Part shown: positions 43,531 to 51,184 of the stretch, piece by piece
Layout of the letters: each line of letters starts with the position of its first letter
How positions within the stretch are numbered: position 1 is the first letter of the stretch
Source: Lunatibacter salilacus
GTDB taxonomy: Bacteria; Bacteroidota; Bacteroidia; Cytophagales; Cyclobacteriaceae
Length of the DNA stretch: 64,000 nt
Reading direction: 5' to 3'
Assembly (NCBI RefSeq): GCF_009797935.1
Contig: NZ_VOLC01000022.1
Location: forward strand, 1-64,000
Notes under the pieces: model-generated
Database searches by the model: none
Seen by the model: the letters and a program-made list of their open reading frames with translations, nothing else
What the model was told of the DNA's origin: nothing
Made by a program: the position numbers and the translations under genes

Positions 43531-44649
43531 TTAATAAGTTAGCTGTTTGTCCCGTGCCAGAACCTTCCATTCCCCTGTTTTTTTACCACCTTCTATTGTA
43601 GAAACATGGTCATATAGGGCAACAGTAGGACAGATATGATAGGGGATTCCATAAAATACATCTCCGACCTGATACGGATGGTCTACATCGGTCTTCATGA
43701 CCAGGTGTTCCTCACTTTGACTGACAGGGGTTAAGTTGTCAGCATTTAAAAGGGTAACCCGATTTGTTAATGGATTTTCAGCGGAAATTGACTTGTGCCC
43801 TAAGTCCAAACAAATAAGCCCCGGTGCCGGCAACGAGATTACTCGTGTCATGACAAGGGCCGCCGGTTCAAATTCCTGTTCAGGAAGTCCCTCACCATAC
43901 CCTTGGTCCCAATAGATAAATGTACCTGGCGAACAAATAACCTCCGGACGGTTGGCGTGGATGGTAAAGGTGGTCGAACCACCTGCTATCACTTCAACCG
44001 AATGCCCTTCATTTTTAAGACGCTGATATACGGCATCAATTTCTCGGTACCCTTCGTCACAGGCTTTTTTTCTATCCCCGATGTCCAGTTGCCTAAGGTG
44101 GCCGTCATATACATGGAAACCGATAACTTGAAGGGATTTAAGAGTAAGGCATTCCCTGTAGAGCTTTTCGGCTGGATCTCCCGGGGCAATGCCAGTGCGG
44201 TTGGTTCCCGCATTAAGGTCAATATATACACGGAATGTCACATTGTTTTTTTCCCCCAATTCTGACAACTGGGATGCGATGCGGTAGTTGTCAACGAGGC
44301 AGGAAAATGTAATTCCAGTGGTGGATGTTATAAGGTTCAGCCACCTTTCTTGCTTTGGCCCCACCGGTTGATAGGCCAATAAGATATCTTTGGCTTCCGC
44401 CCTTACCAACATTTCAGCTTCTGCAATGGTAGCACATTTAAACGCACTTATTCCCGCTTCCATCATCAATTGACAGGCTTCGACAGCTTTGTTGGTTTTC
44501 ACATGAGGACGAAGCCGCTTTGGGTCTTTTACTACAGAGATGGCTTTTTGGATGTTTTCTTTAGCCCTCGCCGTATAGACCAATAACGCGGGTGAATCAA
44601 TGTACTCTGGATGTGAGAGGGTAAACCAATCGCTTTTTTTATCCATCAT
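43531..44649 (-). CDS. D-threonine aldolase / D-hydroxyamino-acid dehydratase family PLP enzyme
   Basis: 372 residues, alanine-racemase fold type III. PLP lysine K51 lies in LRPHVKTNKAVEACQLMMEAG. The barrel continues with VDNYRIASQLSELGEKNNVTFRVYIDLNAGTNRTGIAPG and VEVIAGGSTTFTIHA. The C-terminal metal-site segment is HICPTVALYDHVSTIEGGK. Family members cleave D-threonine to glycine and acetaldehyde, or dehydrate D-serine or 3-hydroxy-D-aspartate; motifs do not choose between them. It is six bases downstream of ridA, fitting an enamine-generating dehydratase. Confidence 0.88.
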   Translation of the reverse strand: MMDKKSDWFTLSHPEYIDSPALLVYTARAKENIQKAISVVKDPKRLRPHVKTNKAVEACQLMMEAGISAFKCATIAEAEMLVRAEAKDILLAYQPVGPKQERWLNLITSTTGITFSCLVDNYRIASQLSELGEKNNVTFRVYIDLNAGTNRTGIAPGDPAEKLYRECLTLKSLQVIGFHVYDGHLRQLDIGDRKKACDEGYREIDAVYQRLKNEGHSVEVIAGGSTTFTIHANRPEVICSPGTFIYWDQGYGEGLPEQEFEPAALVMTRVISLPAPGLICLDLGHKSISAENPLTNRVTLLNADNLTPVSQSEEHLVMKTDVDHPYQVGDVFYGIPYHICPTVALYDHVSTIEGGKKTGEWKVLARDKQLTY

Positions 44650-44655
44650 ATTTTC

Positions 44656-45126
44656 TTATACCAATTCAAACAAGGCTTCTATTTCTACCGGGATATTTCC
44701 TGGCAGGGACCCAAAACCCACAGCGGACCTTGTACCGATACCGTTCTCTTCCCCCCACACTTTGGCAAAAAGCTCACTGCAGCCATTGATAACAAAGGGA
44801 TGCTCCCCAAAATCAACTGTACTGTTTACCATGCCCAAAACTTTAATGACCCGCTTAACTTTGTTCAAACTTCCAAGATGGGCCTGAATGGTGGACAACA
44901 TCGTCAAACCAGTTTGCTGGGCAGCGAATTTAGCTTCGTCTTTATCTATATCCCTGCCTACTTTTCCGGTGAGTAATGTCCCGTCAACCGTCACAGGTCC
45001 ATGGCCGGAAAGATATAGGTGTTTACCGTCGATCAGGTAGGGTATGTAAACTCCCATAGGTTTTGGAGCGGGAGGTAAAGTCAGTCCCAATGCTTTAAAT
45101 CTGGATTCTGCGGATTCGATTTCCAT
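44656..45126 (-). CDS. RidA/YjgF-family enamine/imine deaminase
   Basis: 156 residues, the YjgF-like longer type: MEIESAESRFKALGLTLPPAPKPMGVYIPYLIDGKHLYLSGHGPV, then KFAAQQTGLTMLSTIQAHLGSLNKVKRVIKVLGMVNSTVDF, ending GIGTRSAVGFGSLPGNIPVEIEALFELV with the conserved Arg. RidA proteins hydrolyse reactive 2-aminoacrylate-type enamines released by PLP dehydratases. Its operon neighbour is a PLP enzyme, a logical pairing. Confidence 0.9.
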   Translation of the reverse strand: MEIESAESRFKALGLTLPPAPKPMGVYIPYLIDGKHLYLSGHGPVTVDGTLLTGKVGRDIDKDEAKFAAQQTGLTMLSTIQAHLGSLNKVKRVIKVLGMVNSTVDFGEHPFVINGCSELFAKVWGEENGIGTRSAVGFGSLPGNIPVEIEALFELV

Positions 45127-45168
45127 AATTATTGTTTATTAGTATTTAAGTTCTGTTGATTTACGAAG

Positions 45169-46488
45169 TTAAACAATTAAATCCAATGCCAAAACTCCCA
45201 GCAGCCCCATAACGGAGACAATGGTTTCTATGAGTGACCAAGACATCAGTGTTTGTTTTACCGAGAGGTTGAAGTATTCTTTGACCAGCCAGAAGCCTCC
45301 GTCATTGAAGTGGGAGAATATTAGGCTACCCGACCCAATAGCAAGCACCATGAGATTAGGGTCCACTAAACCATCCCCCACCAGCGGGCCTATTATGCCG
45401 GCTGCGGTAAGGGCAGCTACGGTCGCTGACCCTACGGACAGTCTTATAATGGCCGCAATCATCCACCCCAAAAACAGGGGATGAGCTTGCCAACCCTGCA
45501 GCCCAACCGCAATTTGTTGACTGACCCCGCTTTCAACAAGCACTTGTTTAAAAGCACCCGATCCGGCAATAATCAATATTACCAGCGCAACGTCTTTGAC
45601 TGCCGTGCCATATTCCTCCATGATGGTTCCGATTTTTCGGGACATTTGAGTGCCCAAGCTGATCGTGGCCCAGGTTAAAGAAATGAGCATAACGACAGAG
45701 GGATCACTGATAAACTTCAAATAAGGATACATCTCCCCGCTTTTATCCACCCGTAGCAGTAAGAGCGATGTTACAATTAATAGAAAAACTGGAAGTAGGG
45801 AGGAGAACAAACTGTTTGCTAGACCTGGCAAAGCTTCTGGGGGCTTATTTTCGCCCCTGAACGCTGCAAGTGGCTTTATATCCATTGCTTTTATCCAACT
45901 GGCTTTGGCAAAAAGCGGACCGGCTACTATTATAAGAGGTATACTAAGTAGTATACCGTATATAAGCGTAATCCCCATATTGGCTTCAAATTGAGCCACA
46001 AGTGCGACAGGGGCCGGATGTGGAGGCAGCAGGCCGTGGGTTACGGACAATGCGGCGAGCATAGGTACTCCCACAAACATCGCAGGCACTTTATACTGAT
46101 AGGCAACCGTAAACACGATGGGAACCAGTAGAACAAATCCAACATTGAAAAACAGCGGAATACCCACGATCAACCCTGTCAGTGCAATGGCCCAGTGGAT
46201 GTTTTTTTTACCAAACAACTGCATAAGAAAAGTGGAAATACGCTGGGCAGCACCACTTGAAGCCACGATTTTACCCAACATAGCCCCCAGGGTAATCACA
46301 ATTATCAGAGATCCCAACAGATCACCTATTCCCCGCTGTATAGCTCCCATGATTTCCGGGAGGGGAATACCCAGCAGAAATCCCGCAAAAACAGATACGA
46401 TTAGAAAGGAAAGAAAAGGTTCTATCTTGATCCAGACAATTAAAATAATCAGAAACAAGATACTGACGGCAATGATTATGAAAGGCAT
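45169..46488 (-). CDS. GntP-family permease (gluconate / D-serine type)
   Basis: 439 residues with about 12 membrane helices. Family features are GAIQRGIGDLLGSLIIVITLGAMLGKIVASSGAAQRIS, HWAIALTGLIVGIPLFFNVGFVLLVPIVF, HGLLPPHPAPVALVAQFEANMG and ALTAAGIIGPLVG. GntP members import gluconate or related acids; DsdX members import D-serine. With a D-threonine-aldolase-type enzyme, RidA and an M19 dipeptidase downstream, a D-amino-acid substrate is more likely than gluconate. It is the first gene of the operon; no gluconate kinase is present. Confidence 0.9.
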   Translation of the reverse strand: MPFIIIAVSILFLIILIVWIKIEPFLSFLIVSVFAGFLLGIPLPEIMGAIQRGIGDLLGSLIIVITLGAMLGKIVASSGAAQRISTFLMQLFGKKNIHWAIALTGLIVGIPLFFNVGFVLLVPIVFTVAYQYKVPAMFVGVPMLAALSVTHGLLPPHPAPVALVAQFEANMGITLIYGILLSIPLIIVAGPLFAKASWIKAMDIKPLAAFRGENKPPEALPGLANSLFSSLLPVFLLIVTSLLLLRVDKSGEMYPYLKFISDPSVVMLISLTWATISLGTQMSRKIGTIMEEYGTAVKDVALVILIIAGSGAFKQVLVESGVSQQIAVGLQGWQAHPLFLGWMIAAIIRLSVGSATVAALTAAGIIGPLVGDGLVDPNLMVLAIGSGSLIFSHFNDGGFWLVKEYFNLSVKQTLMSWSLIETIVSVMGLLGVLALDLIV

Positions 46489-46567
46489 GGATTTTCTAAG
46501 TAATGGGTTTTTCCCAAAAATTACTGTTTTCCAGTGGAAATGCCTATAAACGCAAGCAAAACTTGCA

Positions 46568-48199
46568 TTATTCTTTTGCCCACCTAATCAATTCCCGGTG
46601 ATTACGAGTTTGTAAAGATACAAAATAGAGACCCGGAGGGCAATCCATCAGTTGACTAATCAACAGATTGGACGCTTCCCCTAGTTTTCCTTCAAAAAAG
46701 CCCACTTGTTTGCCCGTGATATCTTTGACCTGAATATATCCAGTTCTATTTGTCAGATTTGAACGAATGTCAAAAAGCAGTTTTCCTCCCCTATAGGGAT
46801 TGGGAAATAATTTTAACTTCTTTTGCTTAATCGGATAATTTATCAAAGTAAACACGGCCGAACTTGATTTTTTTCCATCCCAATCGATTTGGTCTAGGCG
46901 ATAATAAACTTTCTCCCCGTTCCAGCCTTCCGTATCCAAATAATTATATTCCGTGATATCGGTGCTTTCTCCCTTACCCGGGATTTCGCCTACTAATTCA
47001 AATTCTTCCTGGACAGGATTGAAGGTTCGCATTACCTGAAATTTTTCGTTGTTTTTTTCAGTGGCTGTTCTCCAGGTAATTTTTATTCCATTATCATTGG
47101 CCTCCGCATGGTAATCAATCCAAGAAACGGGAAGGGTAGCCAACACTTCTATACTGACGGTGCCCTCGTCGCAGTTGGTGCCATTACCTATTTCACAAAT
47201 ACTGTATTTGATATGATAGATACCTGCGGGTGCATCGGGGGAAACATCCACAGTCCCATCCGCATTCAAGGTGATAAAATTATCGGGCTCATTCTCGAGT
47301 ACGGTGATAAATACATTGTCAGGCGTGGCTGGCTGTTCCTTCAACTCATCATTTACCAAGACATTGATCACATCGGTTTGCCCCGGAAAGGCTGCAAAGG
47401 ATTCGTCGGGTAAGGCCTGGATAGAATTTCTAAAAAACACAATTTTACCATCTGCCCCATTCAGGTTAATTACCCGAAATCCGAAAATGGGAACGGAAGC
47501 TTCAAAAAGAAGGGGGGATAGGACAACCAAGTGTTGTGGTTGCGTAGGGTAATTTCCCTGATTGACAATACGGGTATTCCATTGGTATCCCCTTAGTGCA
47601 ATGGTTTCAGCTGTCGGAATTACAATTCCATTTTCATCGAGGGCCTGAAAATTAAAATCAGAATTCCCATCCCGTTCTGAGACTACCAAGTAACCCGAAA
47701 TGGGCACCTCAGTGGGATACATAATGTCCAAAAAAACATGCCCGCTTGGAATTGAACTTCCTCCAATATCCCAATAAGACCTGAAATCAGGGGTGGAAAC
47801 GACCTCCTCCATCGCTGCCGCAAAATCGGCACTTCTATGGCCAATATAGGTGCCATCAAATTTAGCTACGCCCACCGCATTCTCCGCTATAATGTTAGTC
47901 CCCAGGCGCGGATGAAGGTTTTGCACGGTTGGCGTGCGGGTGGTCGCAAAAATTTCCGTTCCATCCTGCAAAAGGATGGTTTCGATTATCACTGGCGCAT
48001 TATTTGGCGTGGGATTATACCTGCTGGCTAGATTAGCGGTCTGAATAATTTGTGTACCATTCACATCAAACCTTATTTCCTGTACAGGAATGTTGTTATT
48101 TGTGCCAGTTACGGTGACCTGGGCGAAGCAGGGTGAAATCATGGCGGTAATCAGCCCCGAAATAAAAAAAATCCGGGAAACGAAATGTAGAACCCACAT
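46568..48199 (-). CDS. Secreted protein with type IX (type A) sorting domain
   Basis: About 543 residues from the ATG at 48199 (longest frame to 48217). The signal peptide ends near CFAQ. The body (about 25-280) has repetitive beta-rich sequence, with NNIPVQEIRFDVNGTQI and a phrase KIVFFRNSIQALPDESFAAFPGQTDVINVLVNDE. Around 325-365 lies a cadherin-like/Ig repeat (DGTVDVSPDAPAGIYHIKYSICEIGNGTNCDEGTVSIEV). The tail LPVSWIDYHAEANDNGIKITWRTATEKNNEKFQV, then KLFPNPYRGGKLLFDI and LYFVSLQTRNHRELIRWAKE, is the usual linker and T9SS signal. Surface or secreted, function unknown. Confidence 0.85.
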   Translation of the reverse strand: MWVLHFVSRIFFISGLITAMISPCFAQVTVTGTNNNIPVQEIRFDVNGTQIIQTANLASRYNPTPNNAPVIIETILLQDGTEIFATTRTPTVQNLHPRLGTNIIAENAVGVAKFDGTYIGHRSADFAAAMEEVVSTPDFRSYWDIGGSSIPSGHVFLDIMYPTEVPISGYLVVSERDGNSDFNFQALDENGIVIPTAETIALRGYQWNTRIVNQGNYPTQPQHLVVLSPLLFEASVPIFGFRVINLNGADGKIVFFRNSIQALPDESFAAFPGQTDVINVLVNDELKEQPATPDNVFITVLENEPDNFITLNADGTVDVSPDAPAGIYHIKYSICEIGNGTNCDEGTVSIEVLATLPVSWIDYHAEANDNGIKITWRTATEKNNEKFQVMRTFNPVQEEFELVGEIPGKGESTDITEYNYLDTEGWNGEKVYYRLDQIDWDGKKSSSAVFTLINYPIKQKKLKLFPNPYRGGKLLFDIRSNLTNRTGYIQVKDITGKQVGFFEGKLGEASNLLISQLMDCPPGLYFVSLQTRNHRELIRWAKE

Positions 48200-48217
48200 T
48201 ACATATCCAACAACCAT

Positions 48218-48780
48218 ATCGCCACCTATCTCCCCAAACCACGTACAGAACTAATCTGAAGCATAGCCTACATAATGTAATTAGCAGCAAGGTACGGGGT
48301 TTTATAGAATTTTTATAAGGAATAAATAAAAAAAACGATAATATGTTTTGAAATAACTTTATATATACAGGAGTTACAATTTTAATGGTTTTCCTTTATA
48401 CATATTAGAAAGGAGCTGAAAGTAGACCGATACGAAACTCATATTATACCGATGGTAAAGTCAACGCTTTGGAATGGCGGGGTAGGTTAGCTTATTTAAT
48501 CTGCTAGGCCAAAAAATCCCAACAATTTTTGCCGGTAGTCTCAATTTGAAAATCATTCTTTCTATTTTTAGGAAACCATCACATGTTGGCTACCAATTTA
48601 ACACTTCTTAGGAGCACGGTGCTTCCACATATTACAGGAAGTTTTTCGGACTGGGTAGGGGTAGTTATGTGTTTTTCAATGGATAGGTGAGTCTAAGGGG
48701 AATTAGATAACCGCAGTGGAAGTTAGAAGAATATAATAGGAGGTAAACCTGCGCCAAGGCGACAGTATGTTGGAATAGAC
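48218..48780. other. Gene-free stretch left of the IS91 remnant
   Basis: No protein-like frame, RNA or terminator recognised. It probably includes the promoter of the T9SS protein and the unrecognised left flank of the mobile-element remnant. Confidence 0.4.
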
Positions 48781-48799
48781 CGGGACAAAACCTCATCAA

Positions 48800-49616
48800 T
48801 AAAGGAGTTGAACAAAATCTCCTATGTCGGTAGTTTTTCACTTTTTTGACATTAAATCTCCTATTTTCAGATATATAGCCTGTTTTTATTCCACGTCTAA
48901 TCTTTAAACTTTATCAATCATGGAAAAAAAAGCCTACGTCAGCAGATGTATGAGGAGATGCAGATCAGAAACTACTCTCCCAGAAGTATCGAGAATTACA
49001 TTTCCCATGTATCCTTAGTTTCCAGCCATTTTGGAAAAAGTCCGGACCTTATCAGCATCGCCGAGCTAAAAGAGTATCTTTTCCACAAAGTCGAGACGAG
49101 AAACCTGTCGGCCTCGAGCGTAAACCAGACTATCAGTGCCTTCAAAATTATTTTCACTGATGTTCTCGGCATGGACTGGGATTCTGTAAAGATCAAACGG
49201 CTGAAACCCATTTCCGCAGTCTTTTCCAAAGAGGAGATATCCCGTATCCTACAGGAACGGCGGCGCGGAGCTTTCCGATATTCTGGGATTCCAAAAGAAA
49301 AACTTCGTGGGCGGTGGAAGGCTTTGCGCCGACCAGGCAAGGGCATACACTGACATACTGGACTGCAGGACCGCAAAAATGGGCAGCAATACCCTCACCT
49401 GCGACACCTGTGGCAAAAGCAGGGGCATCGAACCCGGCCTTCCTAGGGGTGGACAGCGGATGCCTGTCGGTACTCCATACTTGGGGGCAGGCACTCAATT
49501 ACCATCCCCATATCCATATGCTGGTAACCGCCGGGGGGCCAGATCCCGACAAAATCAAGGTTACCGACACCAAATACGTCAAAATCCCCCAAATAAAGAA
49601 ACATAAATGCCCATAG
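48800..49616 (+). mobile_element. Internally deleted IS91-type element (integrase plus transposase remnants)
   Basis: Three fragments in the order of a Bacteroidota IS91-type unit. (a) 48946-49254 is the N-terminal SAM-like domain of a tyrosine integrase (MYEEMQIRNYSPRSIENYISHVSLVSSHFGKSPDLI ... FSKEEISRIL). Its start is out of frame with the ATG at 48920. (b) 49256 to about 49430, in another frame, is the transposase N terminus with zinc-binding start DILDCRTAKMGSNTLTCDTCGKSR. (c) About 49435-49600, in a third frame, is a later transposase block, FLGVDSGCLSVLHTWGQALNYHPHIHMLV. The catalytic parts of both enzymes are missing. Exact ends are uncertain; the left boundary is a guess near the conserved leader. 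Confidence 0.75.
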
Positions 49617-49662
49617 ACAGGCCCCCGGTTTTCCCGAAAAAACGGGACAGGCTGTCCAAATA

Positions 49663-49732
49663 AGTTTTAACCGCAATCTAAGGAACTCCACCTCAAATAG
49701 TAATTTTTTTTGGCTAGATTGCGTTTAAAACT
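49663..49732. repeat. 18-base inverted repeat (17/18) with 34-base spacer
   Basis: agttttaaccgcaatcta at 49663-49680 pairs with tagattgcgtttaaaact at 49715-49732 with a single mismatch. It lies between the IS91 remnant and the SGNH-hydrolase gene. It could be a mini-element, an element end, or a large hairpin terminator/recombination site. Confidence 0.85.
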
Positions 49733-49793
49733 CTTTACGTTTAGCGGTCACCGTAAAACCGTCGCAAAGAATGAAAAGTAACTTTTAGTAAGT

Positions 49794-51005
49794 ATGGACA
49801 AATTAAAACAATACAGACGGACACTGACGAAAATTTCATTAGCGTTAAACATTGTTTTCATCTGTGGAACAATTATTATTGCGTATAAATTTTATCCAAA
49901 AATCAAATCAAATTTCTTTTCTAACAAACAAGAAATCACAGTTATTCAAGAAGAAAAACTTAAAGACACGGACATTATTCCGACAGTTTTTTATGAGGCT
50001 TCTGAATTCGAAATCATCGGGCAACTGCCAAACACAAAAACTTACACAAGACTTCCTGACAAAGCTGAAAAAATTGTTCGAGAACCTGTTTGGCAACTAT
50101 CAAAAAACTCAGCAGGAATTTCTGTTCGTTTTTCTTCCAACTCTTCTAAAATTAAAATTCGTTGGACTTTAAACAGTAATTCAAATGCTACTAATCAGAC
50201 TCCTATTGCTTCCAAAGGTTTTGACTTGTATGCGTATGTGGATAGCAAATGGCAATTTGTTGGTGTTGCACAACCAAAAGGAACAACGCAAAACGAAGCG
50301 ACTGTAATTATCGGAATGGAAGCAAAAAATCGTGAATACTTATTAAACCTGCCTTTGTATAACGGAATTAGTTCGCTTGAAATCGGTATTGACAAAGGAA
50401 CTTCTATTGACAAACCAACTCAAAAAATTATTGACACTTCAAACCCAATCGTTTTTTATGGAACAAGTATAACACAAGGGGCAGCGGCTTCACGTCCAGG
50501 ATTAACATACCCAGCACTATTAGAAAGACATTTTAACAAAGAAGTAATCAACTTAGGGTTTAGCGGTAACGGTAGATTTGAAAAGGAAATAGGCAAATAC
50601 ATTATGACCTCTAAACCTTCTGTAATTATTTTGGACTGCACACCAAATTCACCTGCCGACACTATAAGAAAAAATCTTCCCGAACTTCTTGACTATATTC
50701 TTTCCTTAAACGACACAATTCCAATAATACTTGTAGAAAGTATTATGAGAGATTTTGCGTTATTCAAAAAAGACGACAAAACAGTTTTTGGAACAATTTC
50801 ATTCATAAACGAACAAAACAAAGCGTTAGAAGAAGTTTATAATAGCAAAATCAAAACGAATAAAAATATAGTCTATGTTAGTAATCAAAACCTTGTTGGA
50901 CAAGATCACGAAGCAACAATAGACGGAACACATTTTAACGACTTAGGACATTACAGAGCTTACGAACGTTTACAACAAGAAATTGAAAAATTTCTATCAA
51001 ATTAA
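49794..51005 (+). CDS. Membrane-anchored SGNH-hydrolase-family esterase, AT-rich passenger gene
   Basis: 403 residues. One N-terminal membrane helix (about 12-32) leaves the rest outside. An N-terminal beta-rich SGNH_N-like domain spans about 95-205 (VRFSSNSSKIKIRWTLNSN, FDLYAYVDSKWQFVGVA). The catalytic domain has S225 in FYGTSITQGAAASRPGLTYPALLE, block II GFSGNG (255-260), DCTPN (281-285) and D377/H380 in DGTHFNDLGH. Such enzymes are often carbohydrate esterases. It is visibly more A-rich in codon choice than neighbours and sits beside mobile-element debris, so it was probably acquired. Confidence 0.88.
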   Translation: MDKLKQYRRTLTKISLALNIVFICGTIIIAYKFYPKIKSNFFSNKQEITVIQEEKLKDTDIIPTVFYEASEFEIIGQLPNTKTYTRLPDKAEKIVREPVWQLSKNSAGISVRFSSNSSKIKIRWTLNSNSNATNQTPIASKGFDLYAYVDSKWQFVGVAQPKGTTQNEATVIIGMEAKNREYLLNLPLYNGISSLEIGIDKGTSIDKPTQKIIDTSNPIVFYGTSITQGAAASRPGLTYPALLERHFNKEVINLGFSGNGRFEKEIGKYIMTSKPSVIILDCTPNSPADTIRKNLPELLDYILSLNDTIPIILVESIMRDFALFKKDDKTVFGTISFINEQNKALEEVYNSKIKTNKNIVYVSNQNLVGQDHEATIDGTHFNDLGHYRAYERLQQEIEKFLSN

Positions 51006-51014
51006 ATATATGCC

Positions 51015-51090
51015 AAAGGGCGGACCGCTTACAGCAGCTACACGCAAGTGGGGTTGCGTGCTTCTATGAAAATGAATTGCTAAATCCAAG
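51015..51090 (+). repeat. Hairpin-bearing 3' flank of the SGNH gene
   Basis: Ten to eighty bases past the stop lies CACGCAA-gtgggg-TTGCGTG (51041-51060), a perfect 7-bp stem, preceded by cgcttacagcagc and followed by GTGCTTCTA (51058-51066) and ATTGC. No T run follows, so it is not a standard terminator. The flank resembles compact recombination or cassette-junction sequences and shares GTGCTTCTA with the dinD flank. Confidence 0.5.
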
Positions 51091-51184
51091 ATCTGTACTT
51101 TTAATGAAGTTCAGTGCTAAAAATCCCCACCAGCATGTAGCTGCAAACCTAAGCTAAACTCTGCCTATCTATATGGGGAATTTA

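Noticed and set aside
45169-46488. Gluconate utilisation locus
   Set aside because: No gluconate kinase or dehydratase; neighbours point to D-amino-acid chemistry.
49193-49498. Minus-strand frames opposite the IS91 remnant
   Set aside because: Shadow frames; the plus-strand fragments match integrase and transposase motifs.
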